A stretch of DNA of 64,000 nt, from contig NC_082685.1 of the NCBI RefSeq assembly GCF_949987515.2, forward strand, positions 31,248,668 through 31,312,667, read 5' to 3'. Below are positions 23,193-34,353 of the stretch, in pieces. The position numbers were made by a program, and so were the translations under genes. The DNA comes from Delphinus delphis (taxonomy: Eukaryota; Chordata; Mammalia; Artiodactyla; Delphinidae). A model generated the notes under the pieces. The model saw only the letters and a list, made by a program, of their open reading frames with translations, ran no database searches and had not been told where the DNA came from. How positions within the stretch are numbered: position 1 is the first letter of the stretch; each line of letters begins with the position of its first letter.

Positions 23193-24032
23193 AGTGAGGT
23201 CAGCAAAATGGTAGAGTGAAATGCTTCCCTTACCTCTTTCTCCTCCTCAATCTACAAGCAGGAAGCATTCACGAGGCAACAGAAGTATCTCTGCCCAACA
23301 TACCTGGATCCAGAGAATTCCACACTAAAGGTGGATGAATTAGAACACATAGAGGAGGCAGAACCAGGGGAACAAGAAAGATGGTGCCTGTAATCCTAGT
23401 TCTCAGGCTGTGACAGCTTAGCTCATAACCCCAGAGAAGCCAGTAGTAGCAGGGGAAGCAGTAACATATGACTCCAGACTCTTGGCAGCATTGACACCCA
23501 TGGGCACAGGTAAATGAGCAACAAATGCTGAGGTGCCCATAACTCTGACCCCAATCTCCCCTTACCGACAGTGGCAGGGCCCGTAAACCTTATAACACTG
23601 GACATGGCAAAGGTGCTCATGTGACCCCAGATCCCTGCAAACCTTGTCCTAATCTTTGGGGCAGCAGAGCATGTGACTCAGAGGACCAGAGAAACAATGA
23701 AGTGCACCAGGTGGCAACACCAGAGACTTTGGCACCAACAAAGCATCCATGACCCCAGAGGCACAAGAAGCAACAAAGAGAGTACAGGGTGATACCCTTG
23801 GCAGAGGTGGTACAGGATGGAAAGTGTCAACTCTCCAATATGACCAAGAGGCAGCTCAGGTAAAAGTAACCTAAAACTTTTGCTATAACACCACCACTGG
23901 GAAACAAAAGAAAGGCCTCTAATTTCTAACCCATTGAATCATTAATATCAAGTGGAAAGGTTTTCACTACTTCAAATGTGTCGGCAGAGGAACAACTCAT
24001 CAAGCACCATGAAGAACTACAGCAACATCATA

Positions 24033-24033
<1 letters not shown>

Positions 24034-24073
<40 letters not shown>
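24034..24073. repeat. (CA)20 microsatellite
   Basis: An uninterrupted CA dinucleotide run of 40 bases lies between the L1 5' UTR and ORF1. Uninterrupted runs of this length are normally length-polymorphic. Confidence 0.97.
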
Positions 24074-24075
<2 letters not shown>

Positions 24076-24456
24076 TGACAATTCCCCAGAAATCAAACTT
24101 AAATCCATAAAATATTGTAATCTAATTGATAGAGAATTCAAAATAGCTGTCACGTAGAAACTCAAAAGAGCTACAGCGAAACTCAGAAAGGCAGTTCAGT
24201 GAACTCAAGAATAAAACTAATGAACAGAAGGAATACTTTACCAAAGGGATTGAAACTCTAATAAAGAACCAAACAGAATTCCTGGAGCTGTAGAACTCAA
24301 TCAGTGAGATGAAGAATGCACTAGAAATACTGGAAATCGAGCAGACCATATGGAAGAGAGAATTAGCAAGCTGGAGGATAGAAATCTAGAAATGATACAA
24401 GTAGAACAGGAAAGAGAAACAAGACATTTAAAAAATAGAAAATTGTACAAGAGCTA

Positions 24457-24663
24457 TTGGATTCTTTCAGAAAGGGCAACATTAGGGTAATGGATATCCC
24501 AGAAGTAGAAGAGAGGGAGAAGGGAGCAGAGAGTTTATTTAAAGAAATAATAGCTGAGAACTTCCTAAACGTGGGGAAGAAACTGTATTTCAAGTCCATG
24601 ATGCTAAGGGAACACCTAATTACCTCAATGCAAAAAGACCTTCTCCAAGACACATTATATTAA
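24457..24663 (+). pseudogene. L1 ORF1p remnant (RRM region)
   Basis: A 68-codon fragment with NIRVMDIPEVEEREKGAE and SLFKEIIAENFLN, the signature of the RRM domain of L1 ORF1p ('ViGIPEgeer...enlFeeIiaEnFPn'). It is closed downstream by a stop just before the A31 tract. Non-functional. Confidence 0.82.
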
Positions 24664-24680
24664 AAGTGGCAAGTCATGAC

Positions 24681-24681
<1 letters not shown>

Positions 24682-24712
<31 letters not shown>
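24682..24712. repeat. A31 homopolymer inside L1 ORF1
   Basis: Thirty-one consecutive A lie within ORF1, not at an element end, so this is an expansion of an A-rich coding stretch rather than a retroposon tail. L1 sequence continues in order after it ('ggatttcaaaggcagccagg'). Confidence 0.9.
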
Positions 24713-24716
<4 letters not shown>

Positions 24717-25204
24717 TTCAAAGGCAGCCAGGGTAAAAAGGATGGTAAATTACAAAGGAACCCCCATTAGGCTATCAGCAGATTTCTCGACAACAACTCT
24801 ACAGGCCAGGAGGGAGTGGAATGACATTCTCAAAATACTGAAAGATAAAAACTGTCACCCAAGAATACTCTATCCAGCAAAGTTATCATTCAAATATGAA
24901 GGAGACATAAAAACTTTCTCAGAAAAACAAAAGCAGAGGGAGTTCATCAACACTAGACCTGCTTTATAAGAAATGGTGAAATGAGCGATTCTACCAAAAA
25001 CAAAAAGGCAAACAAACACAAAACTTTTAGTAAGGTGATAAATAGACATACAAAATCAGAAAATTTCAAATATTTATCAGTGAAGGCTTTTAAACACTTT
25101 ATTATAGCATAAAGGGGGAAAAAAAGCAGAAAAAATAACTAGAGCTAAGTCAATTTGGTAAGAAACTCACAACATAAAAAGGGATACTTGTAGACAACAC
25201 CTAA

Positions 25205-26425
25205 GTATAAAACACTTAGGAATAAACTTAACCAAGTGATCCAAAGACTTGTAAACTGAAAACTACAAAAACAAGCTGAAAGAAATTACAGAAGACACAA
25301 GTATAAAGACACCAAGCATTCATGGATTAGAAAACTTAATATTGTTAAGATGTCAACACTACTCAAATCAATCTATAGATTCAATGTGATATGTTCCAAA
25401 ATCTCAACAATGTTTTGAATGAAAAAAATATGTCATCCTAAAATTCATACAGAATCTCAGGAGACCTCAAAGAGCCATACATCTAAAAAAAGACCAAAGG
25501 TGGATGTCTCACATTTTGATTTCAAAATTTACTACAAAGCTACAGTAATCAAAAGTGTGTCAGGGTACAGACAAAGACAGGTATATCAACAAATAGAATA
25601 GAAGAAAAAGCCCAGAAATAAACCCTCACATACAAGATCAAATGATTTTTGACAAGGGTACAAAGACTATTCACTGGGGAAAAGGATAGTCATTTTAGCA
25701 AACTGTGTTGGGAAAACTGGATATGCACATTTAAAGAACTAAAGTTGGACATTTATTTTATATCATATATAAAATTTAACTTGAATGGATCAGAGACCTA
25801 TATGTAATGGCTAAAACAATCAAAGTCTCAGAAAAAAATAGGACAAAGGCTTCATGACACTGGATTTGCCAATAATTTCTTGGATATGACACCTAGCACA
25901 GAGGACAAAACAAAGAAAAATAGATAAACTGAGCTTATCAAAATTAAAGACTTTTGTGCATCAGGAATACTATTATCAGAGGAAAAAATAACCCACAGAA
26001 TGGCACAATGTATTTGAAAATTATATATATATATATACGGTAAGGGACTTAATGTCCAGTATATATAAAGAACTCCTATAACTCAATAACAACACAACAA
26101 AGCAATTTAAACATTGGCAAACATCTTGTGTAGATATTTCTTCAAAGAAGATATGCAAGTAGTCAGTAAGCATAATGAAAGGTGCTCAAAATCACTAAAT
26201 ATTAGTGAAATACTAATTAAAACCATCATGAGATATCACCTAACAACCATTAGGATGGCTAACACTAAAAATAAAGAAGAAGAAAAGAAAAAGAAAACAA
26301 GAAGTATTGACAAGGATGCAGGAAAATCGAAAACACATGTGCATTGCTCATGGATAACGTATCAATAAAATCAAACAGGCACTACAGAAAACAGTATGGT
26401 AGTTCCTTAAAAAATTGAAAATAGA
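25205..26425 (+). mobile_element. L1 copy B: distal ORF2 (after internal deletion)
   Basis: It starts with 'acttaggaataaacttaacc', the ORF2 segment after the RT core, and runs through 'ccaagcattcatggatta', 'attcaatgtgatatgttcc', 'gctacagtaatcaaaa', 'aaactggatatgcacat' and 'agatatttcttcaaagaagatatg'. Endonuclease and RT-core sequence is absent between 25204 and 25205, a deletion of roughly 2 kb or more relative to a complete L1. A short (TA)n tract lies at 26023-26038. Confidence 0.85.
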
Positions 26426-26769
26426 TGGCTTCCCTGGCAGTACAGTGGTTGGGAATCTGCCTGTCAATGCAGAGGACATGGGTTCGAGCCCTGGTCTGGG
26501 AAAGATCCCACATGCCAGGGAGCTTACCCCGTGCACCACAACTACTGAGCCTGCATTCTAGAGGCCTTGAGCCACAACTACTGAGCCTGCATGCCACAAC
26601 TGCTGAAGCCCACATACCTAGAGCCCGTGCTCCGCAACAAGAGAAGCCACCGCAATGAGAAGCCCACGCACCGCAATGAAGAGTAGCCCCTGCTTGCTGC
26701 AAGCCCGCACGCAGCAACGAAGACCCAATGCAGCCAAAATAAATAAATTAAATTAAATTAAAAAGAAAC
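26426..26769 (+). mobile_element. Long CHR-type SINE inserted in L1 copy B
   Basis: A ~344-bp tRNA-derived SINE: head 'ggcttccctggcag', B box ggttcgagccc (intact), a body with repeated 'acaactactgagcctgc' units, and a tail with AAAT/AAATTA units. A 10-bp target-site duplication tgaaaataga occurs at 26416-26425 and 26770-26779, and L1 ORF2 continues across it. More diverged than the ~200-bp copies, so probably an older subfamily. Confidence 0.92.
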
Positions 26770-27387
26770 TGAAAATAGAATTACCATATGATCTAGCAAT
26801 ACTGCTTCTGGATATACACCAAAAGAGTTTAAAGCAGGGACTTGAACAGATTTTTATATACCATGTTTAGTGAAGCATTATTCATAACAGCCAAAAGGTC
26901 AGAGCAATGTACATATCCATCAGTGGATGAATGGATAAACAAAATGTCGTATATACACATAATGGAATATTACTCAGCCTTAAAAAGGAAGGAAATTCTA
27001 CACATGCTACAACATAACATGGATGAATCTTGTAGGCATTGTGCTAAGTGAATATGCAAGTTACAAAAGAACAAATGTTGCCTGATTCCACTTTCATGAG
27101 TTAGCCAGAGTAGTGAAATTTATTGAGGAAAAAAGTAGAATGGTGGTTGCCAGGGACTTGGGATAGTGGGGAATAGGGATTACATTGTTTAACAGCTACG
27201 GAGTTCCAGTTTGGAAAGATGGAAAAAAAAAAAAAAAAGAAAAAAAAAAACCTCTGGGGGTGATGAGCAGTGACGATTGTACAACAATGTGAATATACTT
27301 ACCACCATTGAACTAGTCACTTAAAAATGGCTAAACAATAAATATTATCTTATGTATACTTTGCCACAATAAAAAACATCAAAAATT
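26770..27387 (+). mobile_element. L1 copy B: ORF2 C-terminus and 3' UTR
   Basis: ORF2 resumes with 'gaaaatagaattaccatatg', then 'aatggatgaatgg...acataatggaatattactcagcc', and the L1M 3' UTR 'gaatggtggttgccaggg', 'caacaatgtgaatatactt...accattgaac' and 'tttgccacaataaaaaa'. An A-rich insertion (27222-27250) lies in the UTR. This 3' UTR is of the old L1M kind, unlike the artiodactyl-type ends at 4810 and 28540. Confidence 0.87.
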
Positions 27388-28147
27388 GAAGGATGATTTG
27401 AAAGGTTGTTATAAGGAATTTGAATTCCCAGCTCCTCCTTCATTTTGCTCCTCCTGGCAAAACCTGTGAGTTTAGTCTCTGATAGAGATACAATTGAGGG
27501 TATCTGGCTTTTGTAACATCAGCCACAATTGAGGGTGCTGAAAAAAGAAGGATTAATGAACATGTGCATACCAGATGGTAATATAAATGGCCTTCTTCTC
27601 CCAGAAATCTAGAATTGTAGCAACCAGGCCCTCCCCTGCCAAGCAGAAGGATTTTAGAGATTTCTCTGGGGAATCTGACTACCATGAAAGGAAAGAATTA
27701 AGAAACTGCAGTTGAAGATCCTTAACTTTTTGATAGATAACGATCATATCACAGTGAAGGTAATAGTTGGCTCCTCAGTGAGGCTCTTAGTCATAACTTT
27801 TTAAAGCACTGGGTTCAAAGAAAAGTTTTTGAGAATTTTCAGAGAAAGAGGGAGAATAAAAATATGTTAACATATAAACTAAAAACTTATTTTTTTTTCA
27901 TATTTTGTAATATCATCTGAAAACTAAAAGGCAATGGGGTAATGCCTTTAAAATTCAGAACAAAAATTACTTGAACCAACAATTTTATTCCTAGCCAAAC
28001 TTTAACTTACTTCCCTGGGTAGGATAAACATTCTCAGATTTGTGTAATCTCAAAATTTTAAATTCTCATATACCTATTTTAAGGAAGTTATCAGAAGTTG
28101 TGCTCCTCTAAAATGAGGAATTAAATCAAGAAAGAAACAAATATGGT
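27388..28147 (+). mobile_element. HAL1/L1-like old LINE block, part 1
   Basis: Weak but ordered similarity to HAL1/old L1 ORF1-distal sequence: 'aattttattcctagccaaac', 'acattctcagatttgtg', then 'aaggaagttatcagaagttgtgctcctctaaaatgaggaattaaatcaagaaagaaac'. It is interrupted at 28148 by a young L1 end and seems to continue after it. The family assignment needs a search. Confidence 0.5.
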
Positions 28148-28540
28148 ATGCTGATGCGTACACATATGGAATCTAGAAAAATAGTACTGATGAACCTAGT
28201 GTCAGGGCAGGAATAAAGACACAGATGTAGAGAACAGACTTGAGGACACGCGGGGTTGGGGGGCGGGAAGGATAAGCTGGGACGAAGTGAGAGAGTGGCA
28301 TGGACATATATACACTACCAAATGTAAAATAGATAGCTAATGGGAAGCAGCCGCATAGCTGCTCAATGCTTTGTAACCACCTAGAGGGGTGGAATAGGGA
28401 GGGTGGGAGGGAGGCTCAAGAGGGAGGGGATATGGGGATATATGTATATATATAGCTGATTCACTTTGTTGTACAGCAGAAGCTAACACAACATTGTAAA
28501 GCAATTATACTCCAATAAAGATGAAAAAAAAAGAAAAAAA
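28148..28540 (+). mobile_element. Young artiodactyl-type L1 3' end, 5'-truncated
   Basis: The ~390-bp terminal part of the L1 3' UTR: 'atggaatctagaaaaatagtactgatgaacc', 'gagaacagacttgaggacac', 'gatagctaatgggaagcagc', 'gctgattcactttgttgtac' and 'caattatactccaataaag' with an A-rich tail. It is the same subfamily type as the ends at 4810 and 34354. The edges share an imperfect 'agaaac..atgg' duplication. Confidence 0.9.
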
Positions 28541-28782
28541 AGAAACTATGGTCTATACAGGAAATAAGATATTCATCCCAGGGAAGAGGTGAAGGCACTC
28601 CTCAAAATGGTGCTCAGGAGGGATCCTTGCCTGACATCTGTGTAGTGAATATACAGAGCTCTGTACTCTATGTGAGACTTTTGGAGGAAGATGAAATGGA
28701 CAGAATAGCTGATGTGCTTGAATGTCTGGAGAGGAGACTTACATAATTTGTGATAAGTTTGGAGTTTTCTATGGATTACATA
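28541..28782 (+). mobile_element. HAL1/L1-like old LINE block, part 2
   Basis: Probable continuation of the block broken by the young L1. It is G/A-rich, with 'gggatccttgcctgacatc' and 'gtctggagaggagactta'. It is cut again at ~28783 by a MaLR LTR. Assigned mainly by position and weak resemblance. Confidence 0.35.
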
Positions 28783-29162
28783 GTTGAATTGTGTTCACCC
28801 AAAATTCGTATGTTAAAGTTCTAATGCTCAGTATCTCAGAATGTCACCCTATTTGAAGACAAGGTCTCAAAAGAGGTAATTAAGTTAAAATGAGTTCATT
28901 AGGGTGGGCACTAATATAATATGACTAACATCCTTATAAGGAAAGGAATTTTGGACACAGACATGCACAGAGAGAAGATGATGGGTAGATACAGGAAGAA
29001 GACAGCAGTCTACGAGCAAAGAAGAGGCCTCAGAACAAACCAACCCTGTTGACACTTTGATCTCAGACTTCTAAGCCTCCAGAATTGTGAGAAAATATAT
29101 TTCTGTTGTTTAGGCCACCCAGTCTGTGGTACTTTGTTTTGGCAGCCCTAGCAAATTAACAT
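28783..29162 (+). mobile_element. MaLR-type (MLT1-like) LTR, plus strand
   Basis: It reads through the MLT1 landmarks in order: 'ttgaattgtgttcacccaaaattcgtatgttaaagttctaatgc', 'gtaattaagttaaaatgag', 'tccttataaggaaaggaa', 'gacacagacatgcacagagag', 'gcctccagaattgtgagaaaatatatttctgttgtttaggccacccagtctgtgg' and 'ggcagccctagcaaattaac'. A nearly complete solo LTR with no internal region. Confidence 0.85.
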
Positions 29163-29540
29163 ACTATGCCAACAACAACAGATAGTAAACAATATATTGT
29201 GAAGGAAAAGGAAGTGAACTAACATACCTGAGAAGATAAGGGAGAATAAAGAGAAGGGTGACTGTGGGCTGGGGGGTAAAGGCAGGGTCAGGAGTAAATC
29301 GAAATACTCTTCCTAGGAGGAAGGTAATAAACAATGAAATTAAGAAATTAATATTCAGGATAATTTGTTTAGAGAAATGGCAGTAAACAGCAAAAGAAAT
29401 CAGTGAAAAGAGCTGAAAATGGTTGTTTCTATGGAGATGGAATGGAGGGTAGGGGTAGAATATATTGCGGAACTATTAAATACTTTAACCACATTAATGT
29501 ATAACTTTGATATATATAAAACATAAAATATATGATACAC
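29163..29540 (+). mobile_element. HAL1/L1-like old LINE block, part 3
   Basis: G/A-rich sequence with 'aaagaaatcagtgaaaagagctgaaaatgg' and a terminal 'atgtataactttgatatatataaaa', compatible with the tail of the same old LINE after the LTR insertion. Low confidence. Confidence 0.35.
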
Positions 29541-29559
29541 AATAGTTCCTGGGTTATTT

Positions 29560-29700
29560 GCTACATGTTACAAATGAAAAATTAACACTGCAGAGGAACT
29601 AAGTTATTTCTCTTTTGTCGTACAGGTTGATAAAGGGAGATCCAGAATTTGAAACCAAAACTTAGGAGTCCTAACTCAATATTCATTTTCAAAATGATAC
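29560..29700 (-). repeat. Probable MIR fragment, minus strand
   Basis: The order 'ttacaaatgaaaaattaac..ctgcagaggaactaagttatttc', 'agatccagaatttgaaacc' resembles reverse-complement MIR ('ttacagatgaggaaactga...gaggttaagtaactt...ggatttgaaccc'). Diverged. Confidence 0.45.
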
Positions 29701-31439
29701 CATATAACCCGGACTTTTCACATCCTTGAAAATGGAAAGCTGTTTCTAATCCTACCATCTATGAAAGGGTTGACAAGAGTATATGCCACAATTATTAGGC
29801 ACTACTGAGATGGCTGCTGCTTCTACTACATGGATTTTAAGAGAGAGCCATTAATTTTCAATTAAGAACCCTGAAGATTATCCAAGTCTTAAGTTGGGTT
29901 TAAATGAACGTTTCAGTTCATTCCAGGGTAATTAATTTATTTTAATGCAAAAGCTAAAAGTAGTGAGAATGCATACCTTTCCATTTTAAGAGGAAATAAC
30001 TGAACTTTTATGAAAGCAGACTATTATCCTTCTAGACTGAAATAGGAATACTTGAGCTTGACATCACACTACTGCAGGGAGAGCTAAAGTTTTTAATTGA
30101 CTGCCAAAATATGTATTAAAGAGTAGCTTCACTTTACTCTTTGTGAATTGCAATATAAAAATGTTAAAAGTTGACGGAAATGATATTTGCATTTCTGTAC
30201 ATGGTTATGTGCATGTGATCAATGGGAAGAAACATACAAAAATACAGCTAATAAACAGAGTTGTACTAAAGTACTCCTGAATCTACAGATCTTATCTCTA
30301 TTTTCAGGCCTTCATCGCTCAGTTTAAAAAGGCAATAAATATCAGTAGTTGTCAGCAATCCTTAGATCCCAGGGGAATTTGGCTCAAGTCAGGTTTACAT
30401 TTCAGATCCCATCCACATACAATTCTGTTAGCACAAATATAAAAGTAGCATAATGAGTTTGTAGCTTAACCATTCTGCAGTATTTTCACCTTACTTTTTT
30501 TGTTCTCCTAGGATTTCTCCTTTGTCTCCTATATCTATGACAGCAAAATATTCATTTAATCTGTTAACATCTTGCATGTACTGAAATGGGATTGTTTCCT
30601 AGTCATCAAAATAAGTAAAGTAACAATAATGGAGAACTAACTTACCATGAGCCAGGTACTACACCGGGTTCTTAGAAAACAATGTTAATTAATATAAACT
30701 GTATGTGCAAATCAGAGTCATGATGGACCACTGTACAGGCTACGAGTATGGTGTCATAAATTGCTGGGGTGGAGGATAGGTTACAAGCAGGATGAAAAAC
30801 AGTGGTAAATTTAGCAGGCTGCAACATAACCTAAGAGGCTTTGGACTTCATCCAACTCTGATGTTTTCAACCATGAAACTGTTACACACTGGAGTCTCAT
30901 GACACACTTTCTTTGTGATGGGTGTTACAATTAACACTCTCTCTCTCTTCTCTTTGGTAAGTTAGAGCTGACTCACTGTCTTCCTTCTTATATCATTTAT
31001 ATCCAATTGTCTTTTGAGTAATAAAGAGCTGATATTTCAGCTGCTATATTGAAAATTGTAAATGGGAATACAAAAAACATCACCACATCATCTGCTGTAC
31101 GCTAAAGTGGAATTTGCTGGGGCTTTTTTTCCCCCCATTTCTGATCTCTTCTGATAGCAGTAAATGCCTTCATTTCAGAGATCTGCCTCTTCCTCACTGC
31201 CGTAGTTCTAGGAGCTTCTCATCACACTACTCCACCTTGCTAGTCACAAGGGTATGTCTACTATGTCTAGCCAGTTATGCTAAGCTATTCCTCTGGGCAC
31301 AGTGACTGGCACAGGAATGACTGTAACCAAAACTAGAACAAAACTAATGTGTCCTGAAGCCAGGGATGCTTTACCATAGGAAGAGAATGAAGAAATGGAT
31401 CTGACAGATGGCCCAGGGATGGTTGCAGGAGGAGAATAA
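29701..31439. other. Unassigned AT-rich DNA
   Basis: No confident repeat or gene. A short CT run lies at 30935-30955 and a C/T-rich spot at 31125-31138. Confidence 0.4.
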
Positions 31440-31545
31440 AAGGGGAAAGAGAGAGGAGGAGGGAGAGGGATAGAGAGATAGGGAGAAGGAGGGAGGGAGG
31501 GAGAGAGAGAAAGACAGAGACAGACAGAGACAGAGACAGAGAGGT
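31440..31545. repeat. GA-rich purine microsatellite
   Basis: About 100 bases of mixed GA, GGA and GACA units. The minus-strand serine/leucine-rich frame across it (31333-31572) is a composition artefact. Long purine tracts like this can adopt triplex forms. Confidence 0.92.
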
Positions 31546-31661
31546 AAAGAAGAAATGAGGATACAAAGGCAATATTATTATTTGAAAACCCCCAAACCCA
31601 TTCTATATTTGAACAACCCAGTTATGGTTGCTAATATATTTTTATTTTTACATTTCATGTA

Positions 31662-31702
31662 AATGTGTGTGTGTTTGGGTGTATAAGTATGTGTGTTTGT
31701 GA
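31662..31702. repeat. Degenerate (TG)n tract
   Basis: Interrupted TG/TGTA repeat of ~40 bases in AT-rich DNA. Confidence 0.75.
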
Positions 31703-31959
31703 ACAATATTTATATATTTGCATGTAGGGGGAAATTTGAGAATCAATGATATTGAACTAGCCAGAATACATTTAAAGTATTTAAACAAGCAAGTGATTTG
31801 GATTTTTGGAAAAGTCATTTTGGTAGTAATGAGAAATACAATCCAGCAAGTCTAAAGGAAAAAAATGTGAAAAACAAAAAAAATAGTTAGGGAAATCATT
31901 TCTATAGTCCAGGTGACACTGCTTTTCTTATTATTATTATGTTATTACTATTATTATTA

Positions 31960-32195
31960 GTTGTGGGAGTAGTAACTATTATTTACTGAATGTTTATAAT
32001 ATGCATACCATATGCTAAATTTCTTTATGCATTACTTCATTTAATCCTTATAACATCTCTGTAAATGATATATTATTATTTTCAGTTACCTGTTGATGTT
32101 CAGGGAGACGAAGTAACTTGTTCAATTTTATGTGCACAGTAGTTAGTAAATTCAGGATTCACATTTAAGTACACCTGATTCCAGTACCAATGATT
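31960..32195 (-). repeat. MIR SINE, minus strand, preceded by (ATT)n
   Basis: Reverse-complement MIR order: 'tttactgaatgtttataatatgcataccatatgc', 'attacttcatttaatccttataacatctctgtaaatg', 'atattattattttcagt', 'agacgaagtaacttg', 'gtagttagtaaattcagg' and 'acctgattcc'. An ATT-rich run (31929-31960) lies just upstream. Confidence 0.78.
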
Positions 32196-32277
32196 GGAGC
32201 CACCTTTCCTCATATTTCCCAGATTATGAAGACTTGCACAATAAAGCTGGAATTATGTAGAGGAGAGTCATGAATTA

Positions 32278-32469
32278 CAGTTGACCCTTGAACACTGTGA
32301 GGGGTAATTCACATGTAAGTTATAGCAGGCTCTCAATATCTGCAGTTCCTCTACATCCACAGATTCAACCAACCATGGACACTGTAATACTGTAGTATTT
32401 ACTACTGAAAAATACCCATGTATAAGTGGTCCTGCACAGTTCAAACCTGCCTTATTCAAGGGTCAAATG
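32278..32469. mobile_element. Tigger-like MITE with intact terminal inverted repeats
   Basis: The ends are inverted copies: ttgacccttgaa at 32281-32292 and ttcaagggtcaa at 32455-32466. TA dinucleotides flank the element at 32276-32277 and 32470-32471, as expected for Tc1/mariner-type insertion. The interior ('tccacagattcaaccaacc', 'cccatgtataagtggtcctgcacagttcaaacc') matches non-autonomous Tigger-related elements. About 192 bp, no coding capacity. Confidence 0.85.
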
Positions 32470-34052
32470 TATAGACCTGGTAATACTTATAGGACCAGCC
32501 AGTGACTAAAGGGTTGAGAAAAATTCAAAGTTTAGAATTAGTATGTAAATATGGTACCTTTAAACAAGAGATACAGAGGCCTAGACCTTCTGATCCAGGT
32601 CCCTGAACCTCCCACACCCACAGCCAAAAAAAAAAAAAAAAAAAAAAGAGAGAGAAAGAGAAAACATAGAAGATTAAGTCAAGAAGAGCTTTACATACTG
32701 TGTAAAACAAAACAAACAAACAAAAACTGGTACATTTTTGGAGTGCTATGGATATATGAAAATATTTTTTCTTGTCATCTTTAATTAGGTGTTAATTATA
32801 TGATGGGACAAAAATAGTAATGTGCAATGCTAGCCTTTTCTTGTAACCTAGCAAAAAGGATTCAGGCTTTATTCTTGCAGATTTTTTGTACACATTCCTA
32901 CCTATCACGTAGGGATCTGACATTGCCAAAGGATTCTTTGGGCTTTTGTTATGAAGAATATAGAGGAAAGGTGGAAATATAGAAGGGTTATAATTATTAG
33001 AAGTATAAAAACACATTTTTAGAAAGTTTTGGAAAGGAATACCAAAGTTTTGAGGTATAAATGAGGAAAGGTTTGTAATACTGCATTGTAATATGTATCT
33101 CCTTGATCATAAGCAAAGAAAGCAATTAAAGAATGTGAGCACCCACACATGGTTGCAGACCTTTCATCAAAACCCTTTTCAAGGACTAGACCATCGGAAT
33201 CATGATTTCAACAGAGTTGGAATGAAATATTCTTTTACCCTCTACAGCAAATAAAATGATTTAAAGCAAGTAATGAATAAATGTAACTGTTATATGGTAA
33301 AGACACGTTATTGGTTTTTGTTGGGTTTTATAGTTTCAACAATAAAACTGGACAGTAGGGTTTATATTCTCAGATCCAAGGTTTGAATTAACATTGTAAT
33401 ACATGTGACAAACCTGGAGATGGAGTAAGGGCATCGACTTAGAGACAAGTCATGTAGAGGTATATAGGTTTTGGAAATAAGTTTCCCAAACTGGTCTGCA
33501 TTTACAAATCAGACCCTTATAATTCTATCCTTGGCCAAATGTTCATTCTTTCTTCTCCTTTTTCCCTCTGCCCACCTCCCTTCTACAAACCCCTCTCCAA
33601 ACCTTGTACTTTACACCATAAGTGAAACTGTCATTTTGGGGGGACATAAGTATAACTTATAACAACAGAAACAACAGCCTCAAAATTGTTTCTGTGAAAT
33701 ATCCTCAAAAGGACTATCTTTTGCATTTTCAAAGTGAAGCATTCCCAAGCAAAAGTCTGTGCCTCTGAACTACTTCACCTATATATGAAGTTACCTCAAA
33801 GACAGCAATAGATATAAATAATTTGTTGACTCAGGTAGCATGTCTAAAGTATCTCACTGAAGTGACCCCTATGAGAACAAAGGAAGAACCTGACCCTAAG
33901 ACAATTACCAAGTTCACCCTTAGAGATCCAGGAAGCAAATGTTTCAAAGTTTTAGAATGGCTATTGGATCTCTACCAACAGTCATCAAAGGTTCAAAATT
34001 ACTGAGGTAAATTCTCCTAGGACACTATTAGATACTACTGAATATGAAAAGA
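32470..34052. other. Unassigned AT-rich DNA with a poly(A) tract
   Basis: An A22-24 tract followed by GA units lies at 32626-32660. It may be the tail of a short unrecognised retroposon ('ccctgaacctcccacacccacagcc' upstream), but I could not identify a body. The rest has no recognisable feature. Confidence 0.4.
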
Positions 34053-34231
34053 GGGTTTCCCTGGTAGCGCAGTGGTTGAGAGTCCGCCTGCTGATACAGG
34101 GGACACGGGTTTGTGCCCCGGTCCGGGAAGATCCCACATGCTGCGGAGCAGCTGGGCCCGTGAGCCATGGCCACTGAGCCTGCGCTCCACAATGGGTGAG
34201 GCCACAGCAGTGAGAGGCCCGCATACAGCAA

Positions 34232-34254
<23 letters not shown>
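34053..34254 (+). mobile_element. CHR-type SINE, plus strand
   Basis: Starts 'gggtttccctggtagcgcagtgg' (A box region intact) and ends in an A25 tail followed by A/G-rich sequence. It lacks about 10 bases of the body (cgcgtccgga segment), like the copy at 21801. The B-box position reads gggtttgtgcc, a changed form. It sits 100 bp from the 3' end of the inverted L1. Confidence 0.93.
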
Positions 34255-34264
<10 letters not shown>

Positions 34265-34353
34265 AGAAAATGATACTTATAAATCTATATAAAAATATCA
34301 GATAGTCATCTAAAATATCTAGCTTTTTTTGATATTTAAAATATTTATTGGCA

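Larger units (their letters stand above)
23193..25204 (+). mobile_element. L1 copy B: 5' UTR, ORF1 and inter-ORF region
   Basis: It opens with 'gtgaggtcagcaaaatggtagagtg', a typical L1M 5' start, followed by ~840 bp of relatively GC-rich 5' UTR. A (CA)20 tract precedes ORF1 (about 24110-24970). ORF1 blocks include 'gaattcctggagctgtagaac', 'ggtaatggatatcccagaagtagaagag', 'gcagatttctcgacaac' and 'agaaaaacaaaagcagaggg'. A 31-base A run interrupts ORF1. Most of ORF2 that should follow is missing; sequence jumps to the distal RT region near 25205. Confidence 0.82.

Noticed and set aside
31333..31572. Serine/leucine-rich minus-strand frame
   Set aside because: It is a translation of the GA-rich microsatellite at 31440-31545.
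32540..32660. Possible processed transcript ending in A22-24
   Set aside because: No recognisable coding or repeat body and no target-site duplication could be identified around the A tract.
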